Shown: positions 24,144 to 59,466 of the stretch, in pieces
Numbering within the stretch: position 1 is the stretch's first letter
Layout of the letters: each line of letters starts with the position of its first letter
DNA from: Phallusia mammillata
Lineage: Eukaryota > Chordata > Ascidiacea > Phlebobranchia > Ascidiidae
Length of the DNA: 64,000 nt
Direction: 5' to 3'
NCBI GenBank assembly: GCA_003260075.1
Contig: QLIY01000173.1
Span: forward strand, 1-64,000
Made by a program: the position numbers and the translations under genes
The notes under the pieces: model-generated
Told to the model about the DNA's origin: nothing
The model's database searches: none
What the model saw: the letters and a program-made list of their open reading frames with translations, nothing else

Positions 24144-25417
24144 CGCAGAGACGCGGCAGGATACGGTGTAATAAAGCTGGCGTTTCCCTATTGCTCTGCC
24201 CGTCGAAAGGTCGCAGAACCCGGGAGGCAAACGCTGGTCTGTTTATTTTTCTCTGTTTTCGCTGGCGCGCTTATCGAAAGAGTGCTGCCTTTTACGCTCG
24301 GGGCCCTTAAGCAATAAATCAAGCAGGCTTTGTGCTCGCCATATCACAGAACTGACGCGTCAAATACTTTTACTAATTTTTCAACCACATTTTTTTTCTT
24401 GAACAAATTATTTTAGATGTCACACAATTTTTTTTCCAATTTTATTTTGAATATTCAAGCCCTGTGTAAGTTATAGCGTGTACCTCGTACTTTATCGCTA
24501 CAATAGAAGTGATAAGGTTTTGCACGAGTAACAGTCAGGGCGGTCTTCTGCCGTGACAGTCGTCAATATCAGTGGGATGCGCGGCGGCCTGGCAAAGTGA
24601 GATGTCACGAAAATGCGTGCTACTCTAGCCTTGTACACACTAGGTTTGCTATCAGAGCCAGGCGCTGACGACAGGCAAAGCCCATGTTAGGATTATCTTG
24701 CGAGAGCACCAACGTAATTACGAAAACACATGACCCGTTGCGAGGGAGTAAAATGGAACAGCCGACACTTATTACATCGGGCCGCGCCTCGGACGCTGCG
24801 CACCTCGAATCATCACATTTTACTAGTGTTTTTCCGCGCTACAACACTGCCGCGGTATTTTATACTGTTTATTACAGCAAAATGCTACAGTAAAACTACT
24901 AAAAATATTTTTTAAACTATGTTTTATAATAAATCATTGTAAGTGTTTTGTGTTTTATACCGTTAGTGGTTTAAATTATGAAAAGTTGAAACTAATTTGA
25001 ATGCGCATGAATATTCAGAAGAAATCGGTGGTCGAGTCGGTCCAAGTGTTTAGTGCAGTTGTGCATTGTGCAGTTCTCGACTCCGAGCTCTTCCTACACG
25101 GTGTACTTACAACACGTGCCAATGTCTCTAGTATTCAGAAACAATTAGTGAAGACGCTGGTTATCAAAATAAGGGGAGAAAGCCAATGTCGCCCCATTCA
25201 TTCAAACTGCGAAAGGTTTGCATGGCGGCGTAATGGCGCGCTTTAGTTGAGCAAGAACAGGCTAACCAGGCTCGGCCATTCGCGTTTTAGGGATGTTTTT
25301 AAGGTGTACGCAGACGGTAATCGTGAATTTTTGTTCGGACAGGAAGCATATGCAGAAAATTGACGCTGTTGGCGCAGTGGATTAGTCTGTCAGTGACCTG
25401 TTCACCGCGTATTAGGT

Positions 25418-47210
<21,793 letters not shown>

Positions 47211-47935
47211 CCTTGATTCAGGGGTCATTCGAGGTTACACGACCTGAGTGCGGTGTTACTCGAGGTCAACTACAGCATCACGTGATCCCGGAATGGGGTT
47301 ACTCGAGGTCAAGTTTTTTTGCGGTCACGTTCAGGGTTCGATGAAATTTCCGTTTTTGCCTTTTTTGTCGCGTTTCTCTCGCGTTCACGTGATATGCATA
47401 GCCGCCTTTTTCTCTTTTGTGTGCTGCTTCTCTCGAATTTCCGTTCGTCCGGTAAATCCCCCGCTACTGTGAACTTTGACCCCGTGGCCGCCATTCAGTT
47501 TCGATGAAAATTTTTCCGCCTTTTTTTCTGCCAATGAAATGCCGAAAATCGTCGGCCGGACTTTCCCCAAATCGAGAATGTGCAATAATACGTTTCGCGC
47601 GATCCGCACCTTCAGAATCAGAGCCAACAATTTATCCGCAACCGCACAGTGGCGATTACTTCTGTACGGCGCCGAGCACGCAGCCCTTTTTTAAGTTTTC
47701 TCTCGCAGACAACTTTTGCGATTTTCACCCCATCTAGCGACGAGTTGCAAATGTTTCGTTTTTGATTTCTATTTACCAGAATTAGTTCAATATCCCGTGG
47801 GCTGAACCAGCCAGTGCCATTCCGTGTATGGCGCCCATTCTTATGTTCGGGTTCATTATTTCGTCGTTTATTTTTTTCCCTTTTCTGTTTTTGTACCTCA
47901 TGTCGCATTAATAAACCGTGCAGGACTTGACCTTT
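47211..47935 (+). other. ARID1: ARID1 3' UTR
   Basis: Follows the TGA at 47208-47210. It contains a short repeated GGTTACTCGAGGTCA motif (near 47252 and 47297) and ends about 20 bases past AATAAA at 47910-47915. The reading frames on both strands here have no known domain. Confidence 0.55.
47910..47915 (+). terminator. ARID1: polyadenylation signal of ARID1
   Basis: AATAAA, 700 bases past the ARID1 stop, the first canonical hexamer I find on + downstream of it. Confidence 0.6.
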
Positions 47936-49231
47936 TGACCTTGTGTGATCGACCAGTTGCCGAAGCTGATAAGTGAGATGAAAGAACTATTCCTAATCGA
48001 TCGTTTTGTAATTATTCAATCGATGCTACATAGAAGCTTGCTGGAGGCGTAGATGATCAAAATACGAAAGTGCTTGTTTCTACAAACATCTAATAATCTA
48101 TCGTAAAGTCCTTAAGTCGGCTTTTTAATCACAAAACGACAATTTAGGAACTTGTGTGAGGTAAAGTCGTTAACCTTCAGAAATTGTGGGTTTTGGGTTG
48201 ATGAGGTTCGACGCTGTATGGCGCTGTGGAGCAAACCACAAAATCACTAGAGCGAAAACTAAAGTGTTTTTTTGAAAATCGTCCATGCGTGAATAGTTTA
48301 AGCTCACTTGTATCTTGTCTGTGGGAAGATTTCTCTCGATTTCGATCAGTTCAGGCCCAGGGTTTCAGACCTCGGGCTGCGTTAATATTATTTTGTCTGA
48401 TAAATACAGGAAAAAGATGGAAAGAAAATGTCTCAGTTTCATGTTTAGGAATTGATATTTAATTATCATTTGGAAACTATCTATAGACATGAACTGCGAA
48501 GACGCCAACTTCGCGTTCAAATATTTTCAGGAAATGATTCGTAATTAGGAACTCATTTAGTCAATTGGAAAGTTGTCAATACGTGTGAAGCAAAGTTGCA
48601 TTAGGTTGTTTTCGTTTTGTGTCATTTTTTCTAAATATTGATTTGTGAGGATTGGAATCAGTAGGAGACGTTTTAAATTAATGTAATAGCACTTTTTGTG
48701 GACAGACAGTATGCAGCAGAGAGATTCAGTGTCTTTTTCAATAAACCTTTGATGTAAGTATCTGTAATAAAGGCTATTATAAATAAAGGATTATAATTAT
48801 TGATCTGTTTCATTTTGTCATATGATGCAAGTGAAGTGTTATAAGCTTTTTATCAGCATTGCATTGCACATAGCTAAGTGCAAAACTTGGTTTAGATTCA
48901 TGTTTACAGTTTTTGAAAGAAAGGGTTTTGACTTATAGGTTACCAATGTATTGTAGTTGGAAAGCATACCTAATCACCCACTGAATAATTAATGAGCTGA
49001 TGGAAAATTACTGAAATGATGAATGATTGTTAAAGTTTAATAGTTTTCCATTTTCAACTGATTTCAACTTTATATGCCTAGTTTTGAAATGTGTAGAATG
49101 TTGAGTAGGTAGCAAACTTTCTGTATTCAAACTTGTTTAACTCTCGAAAAGTGCTGCTATTTTCTGGATTTAATATGGATTATTAAAGCTGTCAGTATTT
49201 CATTGATTATTGGACAACAAGATTTTCAACC
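47936..49231. other. intergenic between ARID1 and the WAVE-homology gene
   Basis: No coding exon recognised. Several AATAAA motifs lie at about 48735-48790. The last few hundred bases must hold the 5' UTR and promoter of the gene that starts at 49232. Confidence 0.4.
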
Positions 49232-49906
49232 ATGCCGTTTGTTAAAAGACAAATCCAACCCTTGAAAATTCGCAAGAATGAAAACGCTAAGGATCATCCC
49301 TTTGATTGCCATGACGATGTAAGTTAATTTTTATTAATAAATAAGTTAATAAGTTTATCCAAAAAAACTTAGTTGCAATTAAAAGTAACATAGAAATGTA
49401 GAAAAACAGTAAAAAGTAGAGAAAGTCTAAATCTAGTTGAATTATTTCGCAATTAACTACATGTTATTATTAGGTTGTGAACAACTCGCTCGTGAAAGTT
49501 CTTAAACAACTGTCTTCACTCACTCATCATGCAGAAGATATATTTCGAGAAATTGAAGAGCAATCAATTGTTGTGTATAGGTAAGGTTTGCATTTTTTCA
49601 ATTTAGAATCCTTTTATTTTAAAATTGTTTTCATCAACAAACTAGAGTGGATTTCGTCATTGGCTGGTAACATTTCACTTTTTCACATTTGAAATTAGAA
49701 TCCAAAATTATGAAGTGTTTAAAAACATGACTTTACAATCGGTAACTAGCGTAGGTTTTATTGTAGTGTGGAGGTCAATATATATTATATAGCACACTTC
49801 TTAACATTGTTTTTCGTGCTATTTAGACGTTGCTGCAGAGTCAGTGGGAGAATTCAGAAACTACATGAAACTGTGTTGGAATTAAACCCAAAAGAAGTTC
49901 AAATTC
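49232..49906 (+). CDS. N-terminal exons of a WAVE-homology-domain protein (NHS/NHSL or WASF family)
   Basis: Three exons with consistent phases, 49232-49318, 49474-49580 and 49827-49906, give the first 91 residues. They start MPFVKRQIQP and continue NNSLVKVLKQLSSLTHHAED, FREIEEQSIVVYRR and KLHETVLELNPKEVQI. This is the coiled WAVE homology domain start: WASF proteins begin MPLVKR and have QLSSLxxxAEDIF and LDPKE; NHS proteins begin MPFAKR and share LDPK. WASF proteins activate Arp2/3 in the WAVE complex; NHS proteins use the same fold to regulate actin and cell shape. The last exon ends in phase 1 at a good donor. No continuation was found in the next 14 kb; a very long early intron is typical of NHS genes. 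Partial at the window edge. Confidence 0.75.
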
Positions 49907-50111
49907 GTAAGTTTATCATGGTTCTATTATAACACATAAACAGCATTAAAGTTTTTTGTTCTATCACTTAAACAAGACAGTGTTTAAAAGATATATACAA
50001 CATGGAGTTTATTTTTGCAAGGTGAAAATAAACCGGAGCAGCACAATTGTGTTTCAAACATTTACCAAAACAAAAAAAGCAATACATTTACACAAATCAT
50101 TTATACACATG

Positions 50112-50304
50112 CAGTGTTTTTGTAAGGTGTTTTGGGGGACCGTTTCGGTCTCCCAAATTTCTCCAGCAGTTTCCCAAAATTTGCCAGTAGCCTAACAAAT
50201 AATTCGTTTAAGCTAATATGGCTATTTTTGGTATTTAAATGAAACACTTGCGGTCTCTTAAAACTACTTAGCGGTCACCCAAACCAAACCTTAAAAAAAC
50301 CCTG
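50112..50304. mobile_element. hAT-type MITE
   Basis: Ends CAGTGTTTTTGTAAGG and CCTTAAAAAAACCCTG are inverted with two mismatches. Flanking octamers TACACATG and TGCACATG agree at seven of eight positions, a hAT-type target duplication. 193 bp, non-coding. Confidence 0.8.
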
Positions 50305-52824
50305 TGCACATGTATATTTATACACACAAGCAGAGTATTTTTCAACACAAATTCTGTGCTGCATTGCTAACATGTTTCACAAACCAAGTTTTACGAAGTG
50401 GAAGACTTGATTTTTTGTGCACCACCTGTTCCATGACATTTGTCACATTATGAGCATATGGTTGAATGCACAAGTCTGGCAGAAATTACTATTATTTGCT
50501 GAGATAGTAAATTTCTTGAGGGTGCCAAACTTTAAGTGACACTTCTTGTAATTATGTTGTGCAACAAGATTGCTGATTTTGCATTGTTGATGGTTTCACA
50601 TGACTCTGTGTGTTGTGCTGCAGGCAACAGTTTGTTTACAAACTAATTATAAAGTGGCTGATTTTGTGGGTTACAAAAACACATTCTTGTGAAGAGATTC
50701 TAATTCTCCAAATACTTCAACACCCAAGCTCTATTGCAACTGTTTCTAAACATTTTGACATTATTTGCTATGTATATTTTAAGTTTAACTTATTCAGTGT
50801 TACATCAAGTGTAAAAACAACACATCTGGGTACTTGATCATCCATGAAATGTGTGGTTTGTTTTTGTGGTAGCATAATTACTGTTGTGTGAAGAACCATA
50901 CTTAAAAGCACGTTGTTTTGTGAATTGCGAAAATGAATACAACATAAACAGTTTATCGATTACACTGCTTTGCAAACAGTTTAAACTTGGCTAGTTTCAT
51001 CATGAGGATTTATGATATTGGAATTTAAACCACTTATAATGTCAATTGCATGGTCTGTTCTTGTCATTATTTATTCCACTATTTGGTTCTATGTATTGCT
51101 TCGCTAGACGTGGTTTGGGCAGTTGGTGCCACAACAATCATATACCTGATCATTCCCACCCTTACTACACTCCCATCCAGATGGCCCATTGGTTTTAATC
51201 AAGGACACTTTATCCATTACCTTCTCAGCCTTCATTTACTTGTTCCCATGGGAGATATATTGAACTTGTGGCCTCTTGCATCGATATTGCATTGACGTTA
51301 TTCTCCATCGCTTAAATGAGGATGTCCGTTAATTACCGTTCGGGGATTCTTTGGCCCTCCTTACGTTTTGGGTTTAAATTCCCATAAGAATACTTGCTCA
51401 ACTTAACTTGTGTTGGGTACCTGAACTTATGCAACGCGCAGATTGGATTTTTGCAGAAGGACAAACAATGATTTGCTGATTACCATAACAGCGTTCGTTC
51501 TATAAACGCGAGAATTCGTTGCTAATCACCGTTGGCAAATTTGTGTGTGGAAAACCAGACCTCACCGTGTTTGTTCCGACTTCAGTGGCTAGTTTGCTGC
51601 CCATCGAGTTAATGCATACATCTCAAACACAAAATCAATTGTTTGTGCATAGTTTTTGTGTCGAACTATGTCCCATTGAAAGCAATGTTGTTAAAGCCGT
51701 TTGAATGTTCAATTATTCCGTCTTAAAATCTCTCCAATCAAATAAGGGAACTTCGCAAACAACGCGTAAAGTCGGCTGCTGCAATTGTTATCTGTCTCGC
51801 AGACAGGAAATACTTAAACGTCTTATTGCTTCCCCTTGTAAGGATTTGTAACAAGCTTATTCCATCGGCTTCATCACGGCTGAATGCGTGTGTGAAGATA
51901 AAAGGGGTTCGGGCTGATATATCTTGGCTGTTTGTGTCAATTGTTTAACATATTGGAAAGTGGAAACATGTTCGGCCTGTTCCGTCGTTTGGCGACTTTA
52001 AATTACACCCTTGTATAGCTTTCTTATCACGGTCCTGTACACCTGTAGCGATTATAGGTGATGTACGTTGTTTGTGTCGGGTAAGGATGAATGCCAATGT
52101 ATGTCTGACTGTGCTGAGTTATAAGTGGATGAAATGTTCGTATTTTGTGGCCATGTCGTTGAACACAAGTAAATTGCACTTTGTCAAATCAAGTCGATTG
52201 TCAGTTTTTAATTTGTTCTGCAATCATTGGATAAACTAGTTGATTTTTTCTTTCACCATACAAGCGTTACATGCAGTGACAATCACGAAATCTACAAGTA
52301 TATTTTACATGGTCATGTAGTTTAACCAGGTCTGCCACGTCCCACATAACCAATACTTTGTCGCTTTTCATCTCAATGAAGAGTTTCCCACCAAGGCCGC
52401 GATGGCCACAAGTTGTTTATGAACCAAACCTTCGCATTGTGACAAAGCGGCTTCCCCAAACTCCCATCAATACTCGACCAGATATCGGGTGTCGTCGCAA
52501 TGTCGTAATGGTGACGTCACAATAGCTCTCGTGTCACGTGTGTTAAGTTGAATTGAGATGGAAGGCCGGAATTAGATTAGTATCGAGCTGGTCCAACAAT
52601 CACTTTTGTTCTTCATTTCCCCCGCGTCTATTGTTCGCTGTTTGTGGATTCAAACTGCCGCGATTCTGTGGCTGTTCGGTTAAATTGATTAGTGACACTT
52701 TCCATTTCTGGAGATTTTGGTGGGTAAAGCTGATTCTGCTTGTTTTACAAAATGTGTAAAATTCATACAAATTTAAACGTTGCAACTATGTTTGGACCCA
52801 TGTTGTATTTGTTTTATTAAATCT

Positions 52825-52959
52825 TGACAAGTGGATATAAACGGTTGTAACTAATGTGGCCCCTTCATATGACTGATGATGGCGTGAGCATTTGCCGAAA
52901 CGAAAAATAAAGCATGTCGCTTTTTACGTCTTTTTGGGCCGTTATATTCGCCATTAAAC
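52825..52959 (+). repeat. GATGATGGCATGAGC repeat, copy F
   Basis: Near-complete half element: GTGGATATAAACGG, CTAATGTGGCCCC, GACTGATGATGGCGTGAGC, CCGAAACG, ending in GGGCCGTTATATTCGCCATTAAA. Confidence 0.8.
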
Positions 52960-53540
52960 TAGTGAATAGATCCGGGTATAGTGTTCCAAAGTCTCAACAA
53001 CTATCACAAAACTTATAGGCAAGCTAGTCCCCCTGTTTAAACTGCCATCTTTTGTCACCAAGTCCCCACAAACTGTATATCTCCGTACACGGCAAACCAG
53101 GAATGCAGACTAGTTCGGAATCTGTCAATCAACCTTGTTTATCCAAGTCCCGCTTTTCCGGTTGAAAAATCGTCTTGTCCGAACTTTTTCGTTCGTGCAG
53201 GTTGTTTATGACCATTCGTCACGGTTCGTTAACCCCGCTTGAAACCACGCAGCGAAATGGTAAATTACAGACACCTGTGTGTTTGCAGCCGAAATCCTTG
53301 CACCAATCCCTAACATTACCTTGCGACGAAAACAAACCGCTTTTTTAGATACTTGGTAGACTTTTTTTTACATTTGACAGAAATGTTTGCTTGTAAAAAA
53401 CGAATGAATTTCGATCCTCTGAATTTAAGCATGTACTGACTGATCTAAGTTTTGCATTTCAAGTGATTCGTTTGTATTAAGCATCCGTGGTTTAGGTCGA
53501 TTTTTGTACTAGTGCATTTTTCACGGCGCTTTTTATATTA

Positions 53541-53667
53541 GACTTAAATAGCTTTTGTAACTGATGTGGCCCTTCTTATCCCTAATAATGGCATGGGCAT
53601 TTGCCAAAATGTTTGAAAAATAAACGCTTTTTACGTCTATTTGGGCCGTTATTGGCCTCACTAAAAT
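53541..53667 (+). repeat. GATGATGGCATGAGC repeat, copy G
   Basis: Diverged copy: CTGATGTGGCCC, CCCTAATAATGGCATGGGC, CCAAAATG, TTTGGGCCGTTATTGGCCTC. Confidence 0.75.
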
Positions 53668-55061
53668 TGCTTTTGTTGTATATAATCCTGTTTAGTTGGG
53701 AATTAGGAACGTTATTCTGTGCACGAAAAACAATTGATTTATCAATGTCAGTTCAGGTGATCATAGCATTGAACTCGACTCACTCAATTGATCCTCTATC
53801 CATCGATTAAATCCGCCACAAGCTTTTGTTCGAAGCGTTTAAGTACTCAAACATGTTGACACAGCCCAACAGGACTTTTCCGTGTCTGTGTGCAATTACT
53901 GAAGACCAAAAAAAACTTGTCGATTGAAAGATAATTTTACCGGGGTGGGGTTCATGTATTTTTGAAGACGAGTTGTACAAAACAGCGAGCGTTGTTTAAT
54001 GCCAGGCTTGAAGTTTGACTGTATTTTTATATGCCCAACTTTTAATACTTAAATGTAAAAACAATCGGTTGCCTCTTAAAGAATACTGTTGTTGCTTTTC
54101 ATGGAGATTTACATAATGGTTAAAATTGGTTTCCTTTTGGTGTCTTATTTTCACAAACATTTTGCTAATTACCAGGTGGAATTTATAACGAATCTATTTT
54201 GCCTTTAAATAACGAGTCTATTTTGTATGTTGGAAGTGGGATCTGCATATCCACAAAACATGATCTTGTTAGAACGTGGTAAAACCGTCCACACGAAGCC
54301 AAAACGAGCGCATGTGAAAGTTTCACGACACGACAAAATGTGTATCACGCCCAACCATCTGCTGTTTACCGTTTCATTTCGGCGGGACTTCGCTACGGCG
54401 ATTTGACGGCGCGCTGAAAGTGTTTGGGTTGGCAAACAACAGAGGGAGACGGATATATAGAGAGAAGGGAAGGAGGGTTGATCGGACTGTCTCGGTCCAA
54501 CCCAGTACTGCGCTTAATACTATGTGTGTGAAGCAGTAGAGCGTAAAGCTCAACCCCTTGAAGCGTGAAGAGTCATCGAGTGTCATCGCAGCGTGCAGAG
54601 ATTACAAACAAAATTTACTTACTGCGGATTTATATTGATCCCTTCTCACCCAGAGCATTGACTTAATCTCTTTCATTTGAACTCTGATTCATCCATTTTA
54701 CATTGGTTTTAAACTTAGATCATTAGAACCATGGTAAGCTTTTAAATGCAGTAATAGGATGCCCATTGCCTTTAAACTTTGAAACACTGCCTGCAAATAT
54801 CAGGCTTTCTTTTTAAACCAAGAAAACTACAACGAAAAAAGTAAGTGAAAACGGTAGCAGGGCGGTCACTACTCACTAGTCACTACCATTAAAAATCAAA
54901 GTTCGGCTTGCAACAAGCAGTAGGAACGTTTCCAAATAACAGGGTTGGTTTGCGGCAAATTGTTATTTTACGCCTCAAGTCTTGAAACGGATCAATTACT
55001 GTGGCCGGCCAGAAAAATTCGGCGCAAATTCAAACCGGTAAACAACACTGTCGTCGGCGTT

Positions 55062-55484
55062 ATTGTATGGGCGCCAGATGGCGTGCTGGAGCAGCGTGTC
55101 ACGTGACCGTTTTGACGCTGACGTTGAATTATGCAAGGGCGTGAAGCAATTGCGTTTATCACCTGCAAGCACGCAGTCGAATTGTGCCTGTTCATAAAAC
55201 CGGTAACTTGGTAATGTAGTCTGCAGCGTTGTGGTTTGTAGGGCGAGCGTTACAGCAAAGAACGGGTGTGCGNATTGTATGGGCGCCAGATGGCGTGCTG
55301 GAGCAGCGTGTCACGTGACCGTTTTGACGCTGACGTTGAATTATGCAAGGGCGTGAAGCAATTGCGTTTATCACCTGCAAGCACGCAGTCGAATTGTGCC
55401 TGTTCATAAAACCGGTAACTTGGTAATGTAGTCTGCAGCGTTGTGGTTTGTAGGGCGAGCGTTACAGCAAAGAACGGGTGTGCG
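55062..55484. repeat. exact 211-bp tandem duplication separated by one N
   Basis: 55062-55272 and 55274-55484 read the same over 211 bases, with a single N at 55273 between them. It is most simply two contig ends that overlap but were joined without merging. The antisense reading frames across each copy begin identically for this reason. Confidence 0.9.
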
Positions 55485-56318
55485 GGGATATGTGAAAGAA
55501 AGTAATCTTACTTCAATTAGGGATCAAACTCTGTGTTGCGATTGGTGGAGATTTAGGTCAACCGTTAAATATTTTACCAGTTTCTGTTGCTGAAAGTCGT
55601 AACTGGCGATCTCATCTTAACAGGGTGAAGTATATGGAGCTGCGTTTAACGTAAACATTGCAACTTGATTTTGAAACATAATACAGAACGTCATTTTTTA
55701 TCTGCTTGTTAGACCTCATTATTGCCGCTTGCTGATTCTTCTGGTTCGCGAAAGTTGATTTTCTGGTGCGATTGTTGCGCTTGTCGATGAGAAGATACCA
55801 TGGCTTAATATTTGAACCCGACTCGTTGGTTAACCCTAACACAAATTGAAATCAGATAAACAATCTAGCGGTCTGCAACGTTATGAGCGGTTTTGTAGCA
55901 AGCTTTGGTAAATCGTGGGTAAAGATCTTGTCTCTAAATCTGACACCAACTTTACGGGGATATAGATGACCTCAGTGTCAGGAAACTTTCAGCTTGTTGT
56001 GCGATCTTGATCGGTTTAAGATGAATTAAATGATAGCAGAGTCCGAACACGGGCTTAGGTACCAGTGGTGGTGGATGTTGTGATGCCGTTCCCCATGAGA
56101 CTAATCTTCATGGTTGTGGCGGTAGTGTGATGGATTCACATGCAAAAGAGCTAAGAGGAGATTTATATATGCAAGCAGGTGTTAGGTTTGCTGAGGTTAT
56201 TGAAGAATTCAAATTTTAACCGATTAAACATTATTTCATACTGGGTAAGAAGAGATCATTTGATAAGTATGTGTTAAACATATTTACGTTTGTTGAGTGT
56301 TTGTAGAATATGGCGTGT

Positions 56319-56350
56319 ATGTATATTATGTATATATATATATGTATATT
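56319..56350. repeat. TA/TGTA microsatellite
   Basis: Imperfect GTATATTATGTATATATATA-type array in AT-rich DNA, an ordinary simple repeat. Confidence 0.8.
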
Positions 56351-58599
56351 AGCTAAGGTAGTGAGTGTGTGGTTTTGTCATTGAATTTACAAATTAAAAA
56401 TTTGTAAATTGACATTCACCGAAACAAATATATATTGTTTATATTTTTGCCACAACTGGCATCTGGTGTTTCCGATAGTCGCATCATTCGCTGCCAGACG
56501 TTTCCCCCTGCTACGTCATGTATACTGTTTTGAATAAACTTGTGAATATTTCATAGCGCTGTGCAGACCCGGATCGGCGTAATTTATCCTTTACAGTGCA
56601 GCGGGTAACGGCATCTGCACTTCGACAATCAGGGACATGAGTTTCTACCCCATAACCCACATTGCTTTCACGTTCATGAATTAGTATTCGTGACTGTTCC
56701 GTGATCTCAGGTTTTCGTGATTGAACGATTGAACAACATATCTGGGATTCTTTTCGCTTGTTGTAAACATCCCTTCTAGAGTAGAGAGATTCCATGACAC
56801 AAATAACTTCATCATTTGCTTTGAATTTTTGTGCTTTGCATTTAAACAAGCCCCGATAATGAATATATTTTACATTATCAAGGATTTGTTAGTTCATTTG
56901 ATAATCTGGCAAAACAAAACTATTTCCTGCAATATTCATCATGGATTTAAATGTTTCTGGTATTGGTTTAAGACCAACTAAAAAATTAGGCGACATAAAC
57001 GTATGGACTGTTAGAACAAGACCTATTCTGGTATTTTTAAACATTTAGATCACAAGGATAAAATGGTTTTTTTTACCTAAAATCTGAATAACACAATACC
57101 AGGATACTTAAACAAAGTGAACATGATTTGTATTTCATGTAAAACACATTTTGTTTGTCAACAAACACTTTCACCCTTGCATTGTTTCGTCACAACTGCA
57201 CGAGCTTGTGTTCTTCCGCTGCGTGGGAAAACACGTTGTTACGTCACACTGCGTTGCGTACGTAACACGATTGTGCGTCACAATCGAAAGTGCGTTGCAG
57301 CATGATTTGCAAAACATTTGCATTGACGATTGCAGCAACCTTTCGACCCGAATACTAAAGCCAACCACGTTTCATGCGAAGAACCATTAGATGTGAACTG
57401 CAGGTATTTAACTACAGCTTCAAGAATGTTTGCAGGTTTTCAGGCGGGTTTGTCTGCATCGGTGTTCTCAGTTTGTTGGTGACTTTGTACACAAAATTTC
57501 AGCGCTATTAAAGTGTTCGAGATTTAAATCCTTGTATCAATAAAGTTGCTATCTGTGGTGTTAAGTTGAATTGTAACTTTAGATTTTGAACTGAGGCATT
57601 TGATTCAGAAATACTTCTAGATTTTCTGACGGATTTGTCTCTGTTAGTGCTATATTGTTTGTTTGTTTTTCAGTTTATTCGTGACTGTACAGTTTTTTCA
57701 GCAGTCATAAAGTGTTGTTGGATTAAATCCTTGCATCAATGCAGTTGCTCTCTGTGATGTTAAGATGGATTGTAAAGTCATATTCTTATTATACGTTCGT
57801 CTATTTGTTCCCTACTCTGTTGTGTTCAACCAGCGTGACAACTGACTTTGTGAGTTCCCTTACAATCCCTTCCCTTACAAGTTACTTTGCTGTGAAATTA
57901 AATTTTCGTCCTTGAAATCGTTTTGCCCGATGTTTGTTGGCGTGAATTAGTTTCAACGTCTGTTGAGTATCACCATGACAACGGGCAGTGTTGGAAGCAC
58001 GTGATAAAGTCACCAGGCCGTGAAAGGTCAAGTACGTGATTGTCTTTGTTTGCGTTCAAGGTCAGAAGGTCAAGACTTTTTTAAGTCGTTTAGTTTCCAG
58101 TATTTACACGTGATTTGATGAGTCATATTGACATGCGTGATTAAGCACTTTTGGTCAATTTGTTCAGGTTTGGAAATTTGGCAAACTTCCGTTTTGTAGG
58201 AAAGCGTCGTAAAAACGTATGTGAAAGATGTATTAGTGGAAGCAGTCTGGTGCATCAGATTGGAAAGTAATTGTGGCGCCCAACGTTGTCTCCACGTTTA
58301 TTTCGGGAAAATGAAAAACAATTTTGTGTTTTATTGAACAAAACAAGGTCCAAAATAGTTTTCGGGATTTCTGATTGTGTTGATGTACGTTTTTCGTCCA
58401 ATGAATTGGTAAAAGATTTAAATCTGTCAATTGCATTTAGTTCAGAATGTTACCCGGGATTTTAACCCTGTTAACCCTGATAGCTAAAGGAAACCATCGA
58501 TACGAACTTGTTTTCTTACATTGTCTCAAATTATATAAATCTTTTCCATTTCAAACACAAATAAAAGTTGTTGAAGGAATTTAAACAATTTTTCAGAAA

Positions 58600-58690
58600 A
58601 ATTGCAAAGGTTGTAGGTTCTAATCCCGCCTCGGCCTTTCGTGGTAAAATTATTGCGTTAATCTTCGGTTGACCGACTACCAATAAACAG
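58600..58690 (+). mobile_element. SINE fragment with tRNA B box
   Basis: AAGGTTGTAGGTTCTAATCC shares the B-box block of the element at 8500-8752, followed by a different, shorter tail. The A-box half is missing. Confidence 0.5.
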
Positions 58691-59259
58691 AAATATCCAA
58701 TCAAAAATAACGTGTACGACACGGCAATTTATACTGTTTGATTTACAAAAAAATCACCCACAAAATTGTGACACACATAGTTTACAAATATTTTAGATAA
58801 AGTTAGTTAGTATTACGTCATTTTCAGGCCCATCTTTTCTTGCTTGGGTGTTGGGCTTTTGTGGAAGTTGGATTCAAAACCATTTAATGTTGCGAGAGTT
58901 TATTCACCGTCACTTCGCCGCGCGTTGAGATTATCCAATCACGGTGTTGAATTTCCCCGTTAATTGCCCTTCCCTATTTATTCGCGCTGTTGACTCACAA
59001 TTACTTGTGTTGCGTCATAAACTATTGATGCAGTGTTCCTGGTTTCCGCTGCGTGTTTAGCTTTGTAATTCTCGTGACAGAACGAGCTTAAGTAAACATT
59101 GACCGACTGGTTGCTCGTGGATTCACATGTGGTTTTTCAGTTTATTTTTTCCGCTTGTTGAACTGGTTGCGTGGAATATTCTGTCACGTAAAAGTTTTTG
59201 TTGTATCTTAGCCGCTTCCAAAGTCGTTTTCATATGCAGCTTTTGAAATATCGTTAGAT

Positions 59260-59466
59260 CAGGGCTTCTCAAACTGTAGGACGCGACCCAAAAAATACAA
59301 TTTTGGGGTCGCGAAACATCATGCGTTATTAAGTCATTGTCACAATATAAATGGTAACTTTATTGTTTAAACATCATTCACGAGTATAGGCTATACCCAT
59401 CAAGGGGTCGCATAGAAATTGCTTTCCTAAAATGAGGTTGCAGAGCAGAAAAGTTTGAGAGCCCTA
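59260..59466. mobile_element. hAT-type MITE
   Basis: Begins CAGGGCTTCTCAAACT and ends AAGTTTGAGAGCCCTA, near-perfect inverted repeats. Flanking octamers CGTTAGAT and GTTTAGAT match at six of eight positions. Non-coding; the interior has GGGGTCGC motifs. Confidence 0.8.

Larger units (their letters stand above)
19104..25417. other. gene-free region upstream of ARID1
   Basis: No exon I can support. It contains three copies of the GATGATGGCATGAGC repeat (20831, 21371 and 22701), a poly-G tract (24091-24143), a GC-richer stretch at about 21800-22080 with an RFX-type motif, and another at about 23600-24320 and 24530-24870. The last 900 bases are the likely 5' UTR and promoter side of ARID1. The many short reading frames here have no recognisable domain. 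Confidence 0.5.

Noticed and set aside
57969-57982. ATCACC-AT-GACAAC, loose RFX consensus
   Set aside because: The consensus is permissive and no gene is visible within several kb.
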